64,000 bases of DNA from Mangifera indica (GCF_011075055.1 NC_058152.1:6820001-6884000), one strand, 5' to 3'. Positions 48,895 through 60,300 are shown, counted from the first letter of the stretch. Numbers and translations are program-made. Notes: a model not told the origin generated them from the letters alone.

Positions 48895-49460
48895 CCCTGT
48901 TCATTTAACAGGGTAGCGTTCTTTTTCATACAATTTCACAGTTCAAACGGTTTCTAATTCATACAAGCTATACATTTTTGAAAATAGGAATCAAAGATCT
49001 TTCCAACAAGCTATAATGGCACTCATAATTCATTAGATAAGATAGTCAAAACGTGAGATAAAATCAGTGGCAAAAATTGCCTCTTTTGTTTATTTGGTAA
49101 AGTAGTCCTTATAGTTCATACAATATTTAACAATCCAAATGATCCCTAATTCATACAAGTTATATATCACTGAAAAGATAATTCAAATAAATTTCCAAAA
49201 AGATACAACAGCACTCATAAATCATTAGATAAAATAGTCAAAACGTGAAATGAAATCAGTAGCAAAAACTATCTCCTCTGTTTATTTGGTAAAGTAGTCC
49301 CTATGGTTCATACAATATTTATTAGTCCAAATGATCTCTAATTCAACAAGCTATATATAAGTGGAAAAAGCATTCAAATATCTTTCCAACAAGCTATAAT
49401 AGCACTCATGATTCATTAGATAAGGCAGTCAAAACATGGGACGAAGTCAATGGTAAACCT
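48895..49460 (-). repeat. Three tandem units of about 182 bp in LTR
   Basis: The units share TTTATTTGGTAAAGTAGTCC (49087 and 49268), ATTCATTAGATAAG (49028, 49411) and AGTCAAAACGTG (49044, 49227). The first unit is the most divergent. One diverged copy of the same module is in the LTR of gypsy E (about 58170-58340). Confidence 0.82.
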
Positions 49461-50042
49461 GTAAATATTATGCAACTTTCTGCCATGAACAAAATCACAC
49501 ACATAGATACACCAAATAGCAAAACAACATTTCTCAACTTCAAAATCATCATTTATAGCATGGCGCCAAGGAACCAAAAGCATAAAACATAAAACATATT
49601 AAGGATAATACCCCTTACCTTATTTTAAGTCAATCTTTGCTAAATTGGCTCCCTCCTTTTTGTCTTCTTTCTTTGAGCACCAAACTCACCTTAAACCAAC
49701 ACCAAACACACTAACATCTTTATATAACATGCATCCAATATATATATAAACATAGGCAAAGGGGAAAGAAAGAGATCTTTTGGTTACCAAGGTTTCCAAA
49801 GTACTTCCTTTTCTTTTCTTTCCTTACTTGTCTTCCAAAACTCCTTCAAATCCTTCCTTTTTCTTCAAAAAAACAAAGAAAAGCATAAAGAAGGTGATGG
49901 AAAAGGTAGAAGTTGCCTTTTTTTGACTTTTCTTTCTTTATCTAACTATATATATCTATATATATACTTTTTAATATATATATATATATCTACATATATA
50001 TCTTCGTGTTTTTTTCTTTTTTTTTTCTTTTTTTAATTGCTT

Positions 50043-50076
<34 letters not shown>

Positions 50077-50886
50077 AACACATATACATTTGAACATATA
50101 TATTTAAAACTAGAAATGTCTCAAAGCAAGGCCAAAAGATATAAATGTCCTTGAAACAGACCTGAGGGTATTACAGTGTACCTTAGGTACACACCCATGT
50201 AGTCAATTGAAAGACTATTTTACCCTTAGTTCAAGCATAATAAAGGGGAAGAAAAAGAAAAAGAAAAGAACAAGAGACTTCAGTAAGAAAAACAAAATGG
50301 TTATAATTAAAAAGAGTGTCCAACTATATGGAAGACAACATATGACCTCGATAAAGTTAGATTCAAGTCAAAAATTAGAAAAGTCGAGGAAAGTGGTTTA
50401 CCTCTAGCTAGCCACCAATTATGTGCATAAATGGGAAGATAGGTGAAAGCAGTTGGGCTGAATACCCATGAGATGAATCATGTAAGTGGCTCTAAGGCAC
50501 ATAGCCATTTAGTTTAGTTCAAGTGTGCAAAGTAAGGTATTGTGGCTTTTCAATTACTCTTCACATAGTTAGCAAGATGCATCACATACATACCTGTAGT
50601 AAGGATCATCCTAAGATGGTTTAGACAATAGTCCTGATTAGCATATGTAGTAAGGGAATAGACTACTTCTAGATTTCCCTGTGTGATCAAGATGTCCAGT
50701 TAGTTAGCCTAATAGGTCATATAGTAACATGTAAGGTTTATTAAGCTTTCACTAAGCTATCAATATGTTGATTTCAACTTAAGCCTTAGTAACCTTTGTG
50801 GATGGTTTATGTCAAGGCATAAAGGTGCTAAGTTATGACCATATCCAAATTCACAAATAAAACACTAGGTTTATTAGTTTTATATA

Positions 50887-51808
50887 AGGCAAAGGACTAT
50901 TTCCCACCCAAGGTTTAGCTGAAATTTATGAACACACTCACGGCAAATGAAAAACCCAAATACCTACCTATGGACTAACTTCCGTTAGAATTTTCTATTA
51001 GAAATAGGGGTAAAACCATCATTTTAATAATATCAATAAAAATATATAATTTTATCTTATTTCCCCCCTAAAGTTTTGAAAATTGACTTTCACCTCATAC
51101 ATCAACTTTGAAAAGTCACCATTCCACCCTAGGGTTTGGAATTTTTAAGGTTTTTTTCTCCAATGATCAAAGTCGACTTTCTCTACCTATCTTTTGTCAA
51201 TAATTGAAGAAGAAGGAAGGGTGACCACCCATCTTTCTTTCGACGCTTGGATGACCACTCATTTATCACATTTAGACAACACTTGAGTGATGTTGCATGA
51301 TTCATCAATCTCAACCATGATGCTCAATTCAACAATGATGATAATAGGATTATATTAGATGACTATAAGAGACATCGGGACAATGACGATAGACGCTCAG
51401 ATGATGCCAATGAGATGAATAAAGTGAAAGAAAATGAGACAATTTTCACAAATGATGGGGAGACATTGGTCGAGATTTGTACCTTTAAGCATCGGATGAA
51501 AGATAGTGATATGGAAGAAGGGATAAAGATAGTCGAACAGTGTTAATTATAGAAAATGAGAGGTTTGGTAGAACCCTAAAGGGAAAATTGAATTTTCTAA
51601 AACTTAATTCTGGGGGAAATTTGTTAGTTTTCAAATTAAAGGGAGAAATTTTATAAATTTTTAGGGTTTTATGGTTTAAGGATAAAATAACAATTTTACC
51701 CTTCTCTCTAACCCAAAATTTTAACTTAAGTTAGTCTATGGGTGAGTGTTTGGGTTTTTTATCTACCCTAGGTGTGTTTTTGAATTTCAACTAAATAGTT
51801 CTTTGCCC
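50887..51808. mobile_element. Long-TIR MULE, copy 4
   Basis: It is 922 bp with perfect 9 bp duplications TTTTATATA (50878-50886 and 51809-51817). The empty site is visible in the sister LTR of gypsy C at about 41430 (TTATATATTATTC). The ends are AGGCAAAGGACTATTTCCCA and, reversed, GGGCAAAGAACTATTTAGTT. The arms pair imperfectly: TTGAAAAGTCACCATTCCAC near 51108 is the counterpart of about 51570-51620. The centre (51230-51480) differs from that of the other copies and has no GAAGACGA clusters. Confidence 0.85.
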
Positions 51809-52219
51809 TTTTATATATTATTCAAGATGTCAAGAGATCACCAACTTACTAAGTGTTTTTACTCACGTTTTCTTTCTTGTTATTTTGTAGGTAGAGATAA
51901 GTAGCGAGACATGTGGGGAAGCTAATAATCCAACCGAGCAACTATATAAAGGTAAAAGGCAAAGTGTCATTCCTAGATTTTTATATCGCTTTTGTAGTTA
52001 TGCTTTATTTATGCACATTAGTTATTTTTCAGTCACATTAGTTGTAATAATGTCATGACTATTTTATACAACTAAGGTATTTATTCAGATTTCACCTTTT
52101 TGCACGCTTGGGTATTTATTATCATTAAATTATGTGATTTTGAATTAAGTGGTTCAGCCATATACCTCTTTTCAGGTCATATTTCAAATAGGGGCATAGC
52201 TCTAAAGAGTGGTGTTACA

Positions 52220-53654
52220 ATCCACTTGTCCAAGCAAATCACCTTGGAGTTCTATACCACTTGAATAATTTTTTTTTACATATAGTTTATCTAGGATTGT
52301 GACCAATACACTAGGTGATATAAGATTTCATGCACAAGTGTTTAAATACAAGAGTTTTTATGTTTGAATGTCTCTCAAAGACTAATTACACAATATAAGT
52401 ATAACGAGTTCTCTTAATTATTTGAGTTAGGCTTAATGAGAGAAAGAAAGTGAGCTTAAGTTTTTAAATAAATTAGCTTAAGATTATAGCATTGTTTTGT
52501 CTAACCCTTCTTTACTTTAAAAAACCTTAATTTATAAGCTTAAGTGGTTAGAAAATGCAATAATTTTGTTAGGTTTGGAAAAGTAGCCATTGACTTTCGA
52601 AAGAGGCAATTTTATCTTGAAATTGTGATGGAATAAGTTAGACTATTATTTAGACAAGTCGATACTATCATTTTTAACTAAAAGTCAATTTCAATCAAAA
52701 CTCCTAATGGTCAATTTTAAACGTTTATGCCATTGTGGAACATTTGATATGTTTTCAAGTAGCAATCTTCTTATCTTCAATATTCAAGTCTTCAAAATCA
52801 TAGAAGTATAAACAAGAGAAGTAATGAGTAGAGGAGCAAACTTTATACTAGTTAAATTTTGCAATAGGAAGGAATGTATTCTTACTTCAATACTCGGTAC
52901 AAAATTTTTTACTTTAATTTCTTTGACTTTGACTTTGACCATTTGATTTCATACAAGCAAGCACGATACTGAGTATCCTTCTTCGTTCTTAGTTTGGAAT
53001 TGGTACCAAACTGGTGGTATGCCATTTGGAACAATTATTCTTAACCAATTGGAATTTCTTTAGAATTTCGTAAGTGTCAACATGTAAATGAATGATTAAA
53101 GAACATGTTGGAAATAATTAAACATGTCACGATCAAATTCTGTGAAATCTGTAAATAAAGATTAGCGTACCCAGAATAGCTTTCGATGAAAAGTCTTCGA
53201 ATATTACGCGAGGTATTGACGTTAGTCTTTTTCCACGACACCATTTGCTCACGTATTACTTTTCTAATTGGGAGACAGGATCTGTGCTTTTGTATTGGGT
53301 AGAGAATTCTTCTCTTTAGAAAAATGGCATTTTTTTTTCTCATTTTGGGAGGCAGTTAGGATTTTATATAAAAGTCTAACTACCATTAATAACCACCAAT
53401 AACTACCCTTTGGTAGTTAATCAAATCGGGTCAGGTCGACCCGTCATTGGTGGACTTGTATCTAATAGAATGGGTTGACAAATATGTCAATTTTTGCCTA
53501 GTTCCAAGCATTCATCCTTAACTATTGATCAGTCCTATGTCAGTTCCTACATTTTTTACACTTTGTCCAATATGTAATGCTTTAACACATTTTTTAACTT
53601 GTTAACAATTTTAACTTATGTTTTCATTATCATCAAAACACCTAGGGTCTAACA
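52220..53654 (-). repeat. SIRE-like 5' LTR, right piece
   Basis: It continues from 36686 across gypsy C. In minus sense it starts TGTTAGACCCTAGGTGTTTT at 53654, followed by GATGATAATGAAAACAT, typical of SIRE LTRs. CCAAGCAAATCACCTTGGAG (52232) belongs to the LTR end region. With the left piece the LTR is about 1.64 kb. The frame at 53077-53343 resembles nothing I know. Confidence 0.65.
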
Positions 53655-53664
53655 ATTAGGTTCC

Positions 53665-54011
53665 ACAATGATTCATTTTCTTTTTCATATGAAAGAGTAA
53701 GTATTGTCTCGACCATAAAATATAGTATCAACATCATATTGTCATTGATGTCCTAAATGTACATGACATGTATCCATTTCAAGTGTATTACATAAAATTC
53801 CATCTTTATAGGTTTTGCCTATAGATAATTGCAACCTATATTGTTCCATCATTCTTACACTTGGACCATTTTTAATCCAACCTATACTATATAGGGTGGG
53901 ATAAGGTTCAATTTCTAACTTGAAATATTCCACTAATTTGTTAGACACAAAGCTTTCACAACTGCAATTATCCATCAAGAGCTTGCATGCCTTACCATTG
54001 ACCATGCACAT
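53665..54011 (-). pseudogene. Gypsy aspartic protease fragment
   Basis: The open frame 53742-54011 reads MCMVNGKACKLLMDNCSCES at its start; Asp is kept but Ser-Gly is Asn-Cys. It ends with CHVHLGHQ where LLGRPWQ is usual. Reading on past a stop, QYDVDTIFYGRDNTYSF continues the same domain to about 53670, where the SIRE LTR begins. It is closest to the protease of gypsy E (61810-62328). Gag is missing between this fragment and the primer site at 54155. Confidence 0.75.
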
Positions 54012-54154
54012 ATTCTGAAAGATTATTTTGTATTATGAGTCATCAGGTTGTGTTCGTGTATATGCCTAACAACTCTCCATATCTTATATGTGCCCAATCA
54101 TTTCAAGACAAGGCTATGATACCATCTAACTTGGACAAATGTAGTGGGCTTATA

Positions 54155-54165
54155 CTATGATACCA
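54155..54165 (-). promoter_or_regulatory. Primer binding site, gypsy
   Basis: The minus strand reads TGGTATCATAG, the tRNA-iMet site with one change, adjacent to the LTR end at 54167. Confidence 0.72.
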
Positions 54166-54166
54166 T

Positions 54167-55092
54167 TGATACAAAATAAACGTTGATAGGGTTGTGATAT
54201 TATTCACAAAAATGATTAAGGGTTGATATCATTCAATTGACAAAGGGATAAACAAGAATTCAATGTAATATTTTCAAAGCAATTCTTAAAAAAATTCAAA
54301 CCTAAATTTTATTGATAAACTGATTGATTGTTGAATTACAATTACTTGAACTTTTACATAGACTAATAACTCTCTTAAATAAAATAGAAATTCTAACTCT
54401 ACTAAAATATAAAACTTATTAAATTATGACACTAGTTTGACTAGAATTATGAATATTAATTAATTCCAAATTCTAAGAAACTAAGACTCTAAGAAATAAA
54501 TTTAATAGACTAAAATTGAGCTTCCTTAAATAATACATCTTAAAAGCTCTTTATTTCCTAAATCAAGATAGGACTTTTAAACTATAAGGAAAACAAATTT
54601 TAATAAAATACTAAATTAACTAATTTGGACTAGGAAAATTGATTAAAATCAAACTACACAAGAAAACTTAATGTTAGCAGAAATTAAATGGTTCAGGATT
54701 ATAAAAAAATATACCCGGATTTGATATTTGAAATTATGATGATGATTGGTGATCCAATGCACTCCAATTAGAAATCCACAACACCCTTTTTTTTATTTGC
54801 CTTTCTGTTTTTTGTGAAGATTTTACAAATAAAGAGAAGCAGTCTATTAAGAGTGTTTTAAGTTAGAAGCCAGGACTGCATCTTAATAGAAGTTTCATAA
54901 TAACTGTCAAAGACAAAGGAGTCATTTTCACTTATAAGGGTTAATTATATTATCTTTTAACCCTAATAGATCAATTGAATCCATATGTGTTGTGCGACCT
55001 TGCGAGTAACCTACATTTGGGAGCTAATTTACTAGACATTTGTTAGGAATGACATAGTTGCTTCAACTCGAAAAATGATAAAACGTTAGTCT
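54167..55092 (-). repeat. Gypsy 5' LTR upstream of protease fragment
   Basis: In minus sense it ends TTTTTATTTTGTATCA at 54167, followed by the primer site; an AATAAAATT polyadenylation-like signal is near 54310. The start is near 55092-55099 (TGTTGCAAGACTAACG). About 0.93 kb. No coding frames. Confidence 0.55.
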
Positions 55093-55992
55093 TGCAACAC
55101 CCCAAACTTACGCGATAACTCTAACTCCTTTTAATCTTTCATTTATCATTGTATTATATTTCTATGTATCTATGATCAAGTCTAATCTTCTATATGAGTA
55201 ACATGATCGGTCGACCAATGGATACATGCAATATATTACCCTTCCTCTTATACTAGAAATTCTTAATTTAAACCTAGCTGCTTTTTTAGTCATGTTCCAT
55301 AAACTGAATCATACGTGGTCATAACTTCCAATCTAAAATAGCAATACTAAGAGTAAACATCAAATAACAGTAAAGAGTCAAAGGGCATTAACATAAAGTA
55401 ATCCTTATAAAGTCTTACATAATGAATGAGCAAGGATTCATCCTTCCGCTACTTAAAATGGTCATCTTATTTATGCATACATGATATGAATAATGTGTTA
55501 CAATGTATATCTTTTCAAAATGTCATTACCAACATTATACAGATCTAGTTCAATTACTGCACTTAGTGTCAAACCTGAGTTCTTAATCATCTTTCCAATC
55601 TTGTAGGTATCACTATATATGAAGAACTCACATCTGGCATTCACAAATTATTTGGATGTAAGGAATCCAAATCGGTCATTGTTAAATTCATCTATTTATG
55701 ACCTCATCTTGATTAATTATCAAGGTGACATATCTAATAATTTGTTTCTTAAGTAACTCTTAGCTTCCAAGTGCACTCTTTCAACATTATCAATCTAAAG
55801 AAACATGTCTCGTCTTTGAACACTCTCTTTAGCATCAAAGGCAATTGCCCATGTACGAAAGCCAATCAAACTTGTGTGACATTATCATTTTATTGAGTTT
55901 TCAAAATCAATGTGTATATCAATAAACACCAAGAATTCAAGCATGTGAACGAAATAAATTCAAATTCTATGATATTCCAAAGTTGTGTTACA
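55093..55992. repeat. Probable solo LTR, 0.9 kb
   Basis: It is bounded by TGCAACACCCC (55093) and GTTGTGTTACA (55992), which form the TG...CA inverted ends of a gypsy-type LTR (TGTAACACC family). It lies between a gypsy LTR and a copia pol remnant. I see no polypurine tract or primer site to orient it, and the flanking 5-mers AGTCT and GGTAT agree at 3 of 5. It might instead be the 3' LTR of the copia element at 56022-58088. Confidence 0.4.
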
Positions 55993-56021
55993 GGTATAAT
56001 ATACACTTAATAAGTCATCTA

Positions 56022-58088
56022 TCATATTCTACTCAAACCAAGAGACTTAACATATGCAAGATATACAACTCTTGAAATCGATTTGGTTAAAGGATTAGCA
56101 ACCATATTACATGTAGAAATACATTGTACCATTACTTCCTTCTTCAAAATGATATCTCTAACAAACTTATATGTAATGTTGATATGTTTGGTTCTATTAT
56201 GGAATTTGGGATCTCTTGTGAAAGCTATTATAGCTTGATTATTATAATATACAATTATTGAACCAACTGTTATGTCATGTATACCCAAATTCTCAAAAAG
56301 TCTTTTCAACTAAACAGTATCTTGCACAGTTACAAAATATGTTACAATTTCTACTTCCATTATGGATAAGACTATGCATGTCTATTTCTTACTGCTCCAA
56401 GATATGGCACCATTTTGGAGTAAGATAGCATAACCAAAAGTTAATTTGCATTAGTCCAATTCACAACCCCAGTCAGCATCCAAAAAGCCAATGATAGGCA
56501 AATTTACTCTTTGATAGCATAAACAGTAATCTACAGTGCATTTCAGATATATCAATATCCTCTTAATAGCCTTTCAGTGTTCCTTTCTTGAATTCGATTG
56601 ATATCAACTAACCAACCTAACAACAAAGCATATATTGGGGTGAATACACATCATTGCATACATGAGACTTCTAACCACACTTGAATAAGGTACTAAGGAC
56701 ATTTCATTTCTTTTGTTTTAAGTCTTTTGACATAAATCTTAAGTCAACAAATCACCTTTTGACATAAGATTATCTACAGGTTTGTAATTCATCATGTTGA
56801 ATTATTCTAAGATCTTTTGAATATAATGCTCTTGTGATAGAGCCAAAAGTCTTTTAGAATAATCCCTTTTGATTTTAATACCAAAATATAATTTGTTTCA
56901 CCCATATCCTTTTTGTTAAAATTTTTGGATAACCAATTTTTAATGATCATCATATACTCCAAATCACTCCTAACTATCAGCACATCATCCATATAAAAAG
57001 ATAGAATTGCAAACTTGTTATCAGACTTTTTCATATAGGCACAATGATCTTGTTCTAATATTTTAAAATTATAAGACAATATTGTCTTATGGAATTTTAA
57101 GTACCATTGTCTTTATGACTATTTCAGGCTATATATCGATCTTTAGAGTTTGCATACTTTACGTTTTTGGCCTTTTACCATGAAACCTACAAGCTAATCT
57201 ATATAGATTTCTTTATCAAGTTCTCTATTAAGAAAAATTGTCTTGACATCCATCTGATGCAATTCTAGATCTAAGTGTGCTATTATAACTAGAATAACAC
57301 GAATTGAAATAAATCTCATAAGCAAAAACGTTTCTTCAGAATCTATACCTTCTTGTTTGGTATAACTTCTATCCATAAGGCGAACTTTGTGTCTATCTAT
57401 TAAGCCATCCGTCTTACATTTAATTTTGAGAATCTATTTATTCCCAATGAGTTTTTGACTTGACGGTAAGTCCACCAAACTCTAAACTTGGTTAATTTCC
57501 ATGAATTTCATTTATTCTTTCAATGTTTCTTACCACATTTCCTTATTAAAGGATAATAGAGCTTCTTTGATATTTTTAGGCTTATCGTCTTTAGGAGGAG
57601 CAATTTCGAAACATTTCTTAGGGATTCAAGAATGTTCACTCTTACACAATTGAGGATTTTTACTCTTACTATCCAAAATAAGTTAGAGCTCAATCTTATT
57701 GTTTCTACTATCTGAAACAGGTAAAGGCGTTGTCTTTTATGACACAACTAATAGTCATTGAAACGAACCTCCTCCATATTCCTTATCCGTCTCATATAGA
57801 TGAAGACTTTTATCAATATCACCCTTCTTAGAAAATTTGTCTTCTATGAATATTACATCTCTAGTTCTATTTCAGTCATTCTTCTATCAGAGTCCTCTCC
57901 TATGAACACATAACCTTTAGAGTGTTTAGAGTATCTTATAAAGATGCATTTTTTACCTCTTGATCCTAATTTTCCAAATTTATGGAATGTGTTATGGATT
58001 TATACAACAAACCACCAGAGACATATCATATTCAATTCAGGTTTCCTACCTATCTATAACTCATAAGAAATGGAAGTTACTAACATAG
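56022..58088 (-). pseudogene. Ty1/copia pol remnant (integrase end, RT, RNase H)
   Basis: Minus-strand order: integrase C-terminal part at 57780-58088 (YEL, a stop, IGRKPELNM, HNTFHKFGKLGSRGKKCIFIRYSK). RT follows: KCKTDGLIDRHKVRLMDRSY at about 57360-57425, DLELHQMDVKTIFLNRELDKEIY at about 57195-57265, QWYLKFHKTILSYNFKILEQ near 57060-57110, and the catalytic FYMDDVLIVRSD at about 56965-57000, intact. RNase H is at 56022-56340: VYYNNQAIIAFTRDPKFHNRTKHI has Tyr for the catalytic Asp, and ANPLTKSIS follows near the end. Several stops and frameshifts. The N-terminal part is cut off by gypsy E. Confidence 0.85.
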
Positions 58089-58770
58089 TGGTGTATATTC
58101 ATCAAGGCAATGCAGCAAGTCACAAACTCAAATCTGGAAATTATTGTTCATATGGCACAATAGCACTTTGTCTTCCAATTTAACCAATCAAATGACCTCC
58201 AAAACATACAAATTATAATTCATTGGAAAGGGTATTCAAAGAGCTTTCTAATGGTATATGATAGCAATCACAACTCAATCAATAAGGCATTCAAAACTTG
58301 TTTCAAAGTTTGATAGCAAAATCTGAAAATGGCAAAATCACACATTGTGAACAGTAACCAAGGCATACAACACACATTCACACTTTGGATTTCAAGGGAA
58401 ACAAGAATGTTAACCAAGGCATAAAGGAAATTTCCACCAACCTTGGGATCTTCCACCACCAATTCTTCCTCCAAGATGAATTGGATAAAGGAACAAGCAA
58501 CTAAAGAAAAGCTACAAAGCTTTACTTGAGAATTTCATTATCAAGAAGTCTAGCCTTTACAAGTGAAAATCCACTTTCATATACAAGAGCAAGTGGCGGC
58601 AAAAATTGGGCATTAATTTGACATGGAAGATTTTCCTTTCATTTAAGCTTAGCCATTCATTCAATACTAAGGTCATTCCATATTAATTGAAGAAAACAAC
58701 AAAAGGGAACAACTTTTCCCTAAAAGGTGGAACTATGTCCACCAACTAAAGTTACTTGTTTCCCTTTTAG
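58089..58770 (-). repeat. Gypsy E 3' LTR
   Basis: The part 58371-58665 equals 63712-64000 with few differences. The left end is where copia sequence resumes (about 58089). The right end lies somewhere between 58666 and 58881; purine-rich AAAAGGGAAACAAG (minus, about 58768-58781) is a candidate polypurine tract. The part 58100-58345 holds a module shared with the solo LTR 47875-50175. Confidence 0.7.
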
Positions 58771-58881
58771 TTGCAATCCAGCTAAATGGGTTTCATGGCA
58801 TCTTGGGCTCCATTTAAGTGATGAGGACTGCCTCATCTACTTGGGATTCAAGTGAGCTTGTAGTTGGCTTCTTGGACTCAT

Positions 58882-60300
58882 TTAAGCTTCCATTTCATTA
58901 AAGCCTTGGATGTAAGTAATAAGATTGCACCCAAAAGTAAAGTTGGGCCAAGGTGGAAAGAGCAATGAACCTTTGGGCTTGCATGGAGCTAATTCTTCAT
59001 TCTCAATGATGGCTTGAGCCAAATGGAAATTTGATAGAGACTTGGAAGCTAGGGTTGGAGAGGTAGCCAAAAATACATCATCCCCCCTGGGTTGGGAAGA
59101 ACTTGCCCTTAAGTTCTCAAGGTGGCTATCCTCCATGTATGGTGAAAGATCTCCAATGTTGAAGGTGGCTGAGACTCCTCCCATTTCATCTGGAAGATTC
59201 ACCTTGTATGCATTGTCATTCACCCTCTCAAGCACTTCAAATGGTCCATTAGCCCTTGGAGCTAGCTTACTCCTCTTTTTGTTGGAAATCTCTCTTTTCT
59301 CAAATGTACCCAAACCAAGTCACCTGGTTTGAAAATTGATAGCTTTCTATGCTTGTTGATCTTCCTCTTGTGAGCTTCATTGGCCTTCATGATTTGAAAT
59401 TTGATGGTTTCATAAAGCTTTTTCATGGTAGCAGCTTTCTCCTTGGCATCCTTGTGAACTTGCACATCAAGAGGTAAAGAAGTTAGGTCCAAAGGAGTTA
59501 AGGGATTCAGGCCATAGACTACCTCAAACGGAGAGTGGCTGGTTGTTGCGCTTGGACTCTTATTATAGGAAAATTCAGTTTAAGCAATCTTCAAGTCTTA
59601 ATCCCTTAAGTGCTTGTTAACCAAAGTCCTCAAGATTATTCTTAAAGTCCTATTAGTTACTTCAGTTTGACCATCAGTTTGAGGGTGATGAGAGGTGCTA
59701 AACATGAGCTTGGTTCCCATTTTGCTCCATAATGTCCTTCAAAAGTGGCTCAAGAACTTGCTGTCTCGATCTGAAACTATGGTTCTTGGAATTCCATGTA
59801 GCTTTACCATTTCCTTGAAGAACAATTTAGCCACTTTGCTAGCATCTTTAGTCTTGGAATAAAGGATGAAGTGGGCCATTTTAGAGAATCTATCTACTAC
59901 CACTATTATAGCATCCTTTCCCCTTTAAGTTCTTAGAAGAGCCACAATAAAATTCATGCTAAAATCCTCTTATGGCTACTCTGGAATAAGTAAAGGCATG
60001 TAAGGACCAGGTTTGAAATGAGACTTGGACCTTTGACATGTGCCACACCTTATAATAATAACTTGGACGTCACTCACCATCTTAGGCCAATAGAAATGCT
60101 TTTTAAGCATGTTTAAGGTCTTATTTATGCCAAAATGACCTGCTAATCCACCACCATGTGTCTCCCTAATGAGAAGTTCCCTAAAAGAGCTCTTAGGGAT
60201 GTATAATTTAGCTCATTTGAAAAGAAAACCATCATGGATAGAATAGTCTTCATATGCCCCTCTAGAACACTTCTTCATGATCTCCCAAAGCTTATTATCT
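58882..60300 (-). pseudogene. Gypsy E integrase
   Basis: The zinc-binding domain is H-x6-H (THGGGLAGHFGINKT) and CGTCQRSK, about 60035-60175. The core begins EDFSMNFIVALL at about 59940-59970: the first catalytic Asp codon (usually MDF) is AAT, Asn, at 59952-59954. The second Asp is kept in VSDRDSKF (about 59755-59780) and the Glu in DGQTEVTN (about 59650-59680). The C-terminal part is open in two overlapping frames, 59262-59492 (KPGDLVWVHLRKERF) and 58882-59313 (SKLAPRANGPFEVLERVNDN, then GDLSPYMED), joined by one frameshift near 59290. In-frame stops also occur near 59600, 59930 and 59990. Inactive. Confidence 0.87.

Larger units (their letters stand above)
47875..50175 (-). repeat. Solo gypsy LTR of another family, 2.3 kb
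   Basis: In minus sense it starts TGTAATACCCTCAGGTCTG (50175) and ends GGGAGAGATGTTACA (47875). It is flanked by TTGTA (47870-47874) and GTGTA (50176-50180), 4 of 5 identical, and the host LTR reads on across it. The minus strand near 48240-48310 has CTTACTGAGTGTTTTTATCT and, after a CT-rich stretch, TTGCAGGTA, as in Del/Tekay-type gypsy LTRs. It contains a three-unit tandem repeat, a long pyrimidine tract and TA/TG runs at 49940-50100. No coding content. Confidence 0.75.
36687..52219 (+). mobile_element. Ty3/gypsy element C, nested host element
   Basis: This plus-strand gypsy element runs from TGTAACATCCACTAGTAAG (36687) to GGTGTTACA (52219), flanked by GTCCA (36682-36686) and ATCCA (52220-52224), 4 of 5 identical. 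The 5' LTR is split by a copia derivative 18 bp after its start. The 3' LTR holds another LTR, a 2.3 kb solo LTR and a MULE. Gag, protease, RT and integrase remnants lie at 42040-45585; RNase H seems lost. It is the same family as gypsy A. Confidence 0.78.
45586..52219 (+). repeat. Gypsy C 3' LTR, broken by three insertions
   Basis: It starts TGTAACACCCACAGGTAAG and ends GGTGTTACA. Own pieces: 45586-46252, about 47691-47874, 50176-50886 and 51818-52219. They align in order with the 5' LTR (40091-41841) and with the gypsy A 3' LTR. The two LTRs of C have diverged considerably, which points to an old insertion. Confidence 0.75.
31768..53654 (-). mobile_element. SIRE-like copia element hosting nested insertions
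   Basis: This minus-strand copia element has a Gag with two knuckles and a long coiled-coil-like tail, a protease and a GAG-pre-integrase segment, between SIRE-type LTRs. The 5' LTR (36486-36686 plus 52220-53654) was split by gypsy C with duplications GTCCA/ATCCA. Integrase, RT and RNase H are deleted, since the 3' LTR follows the GAG-pre-integrase segment directly. The two LTRs are divergent, so they may come from two related elements joined by the deletion. Confidence 0.62.

Noticed and set aside
48716..48957. Three overlapping frames of 62-72 aa on both strands
   Set aside because: Artefact of a pyrimidine/purine tract without stop codons inside an LTR.
48895..49460. CRISPR-like array
   Set aside because: The repeats are about 182 bp, directly adjacent without unique spacers, in a plant LTR.
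53077..53343. 88 aa minus-strand frame
   Set aside because: Inside the SIRE-like LTR; no similarity recognised and LTRs of this type are non-coding.
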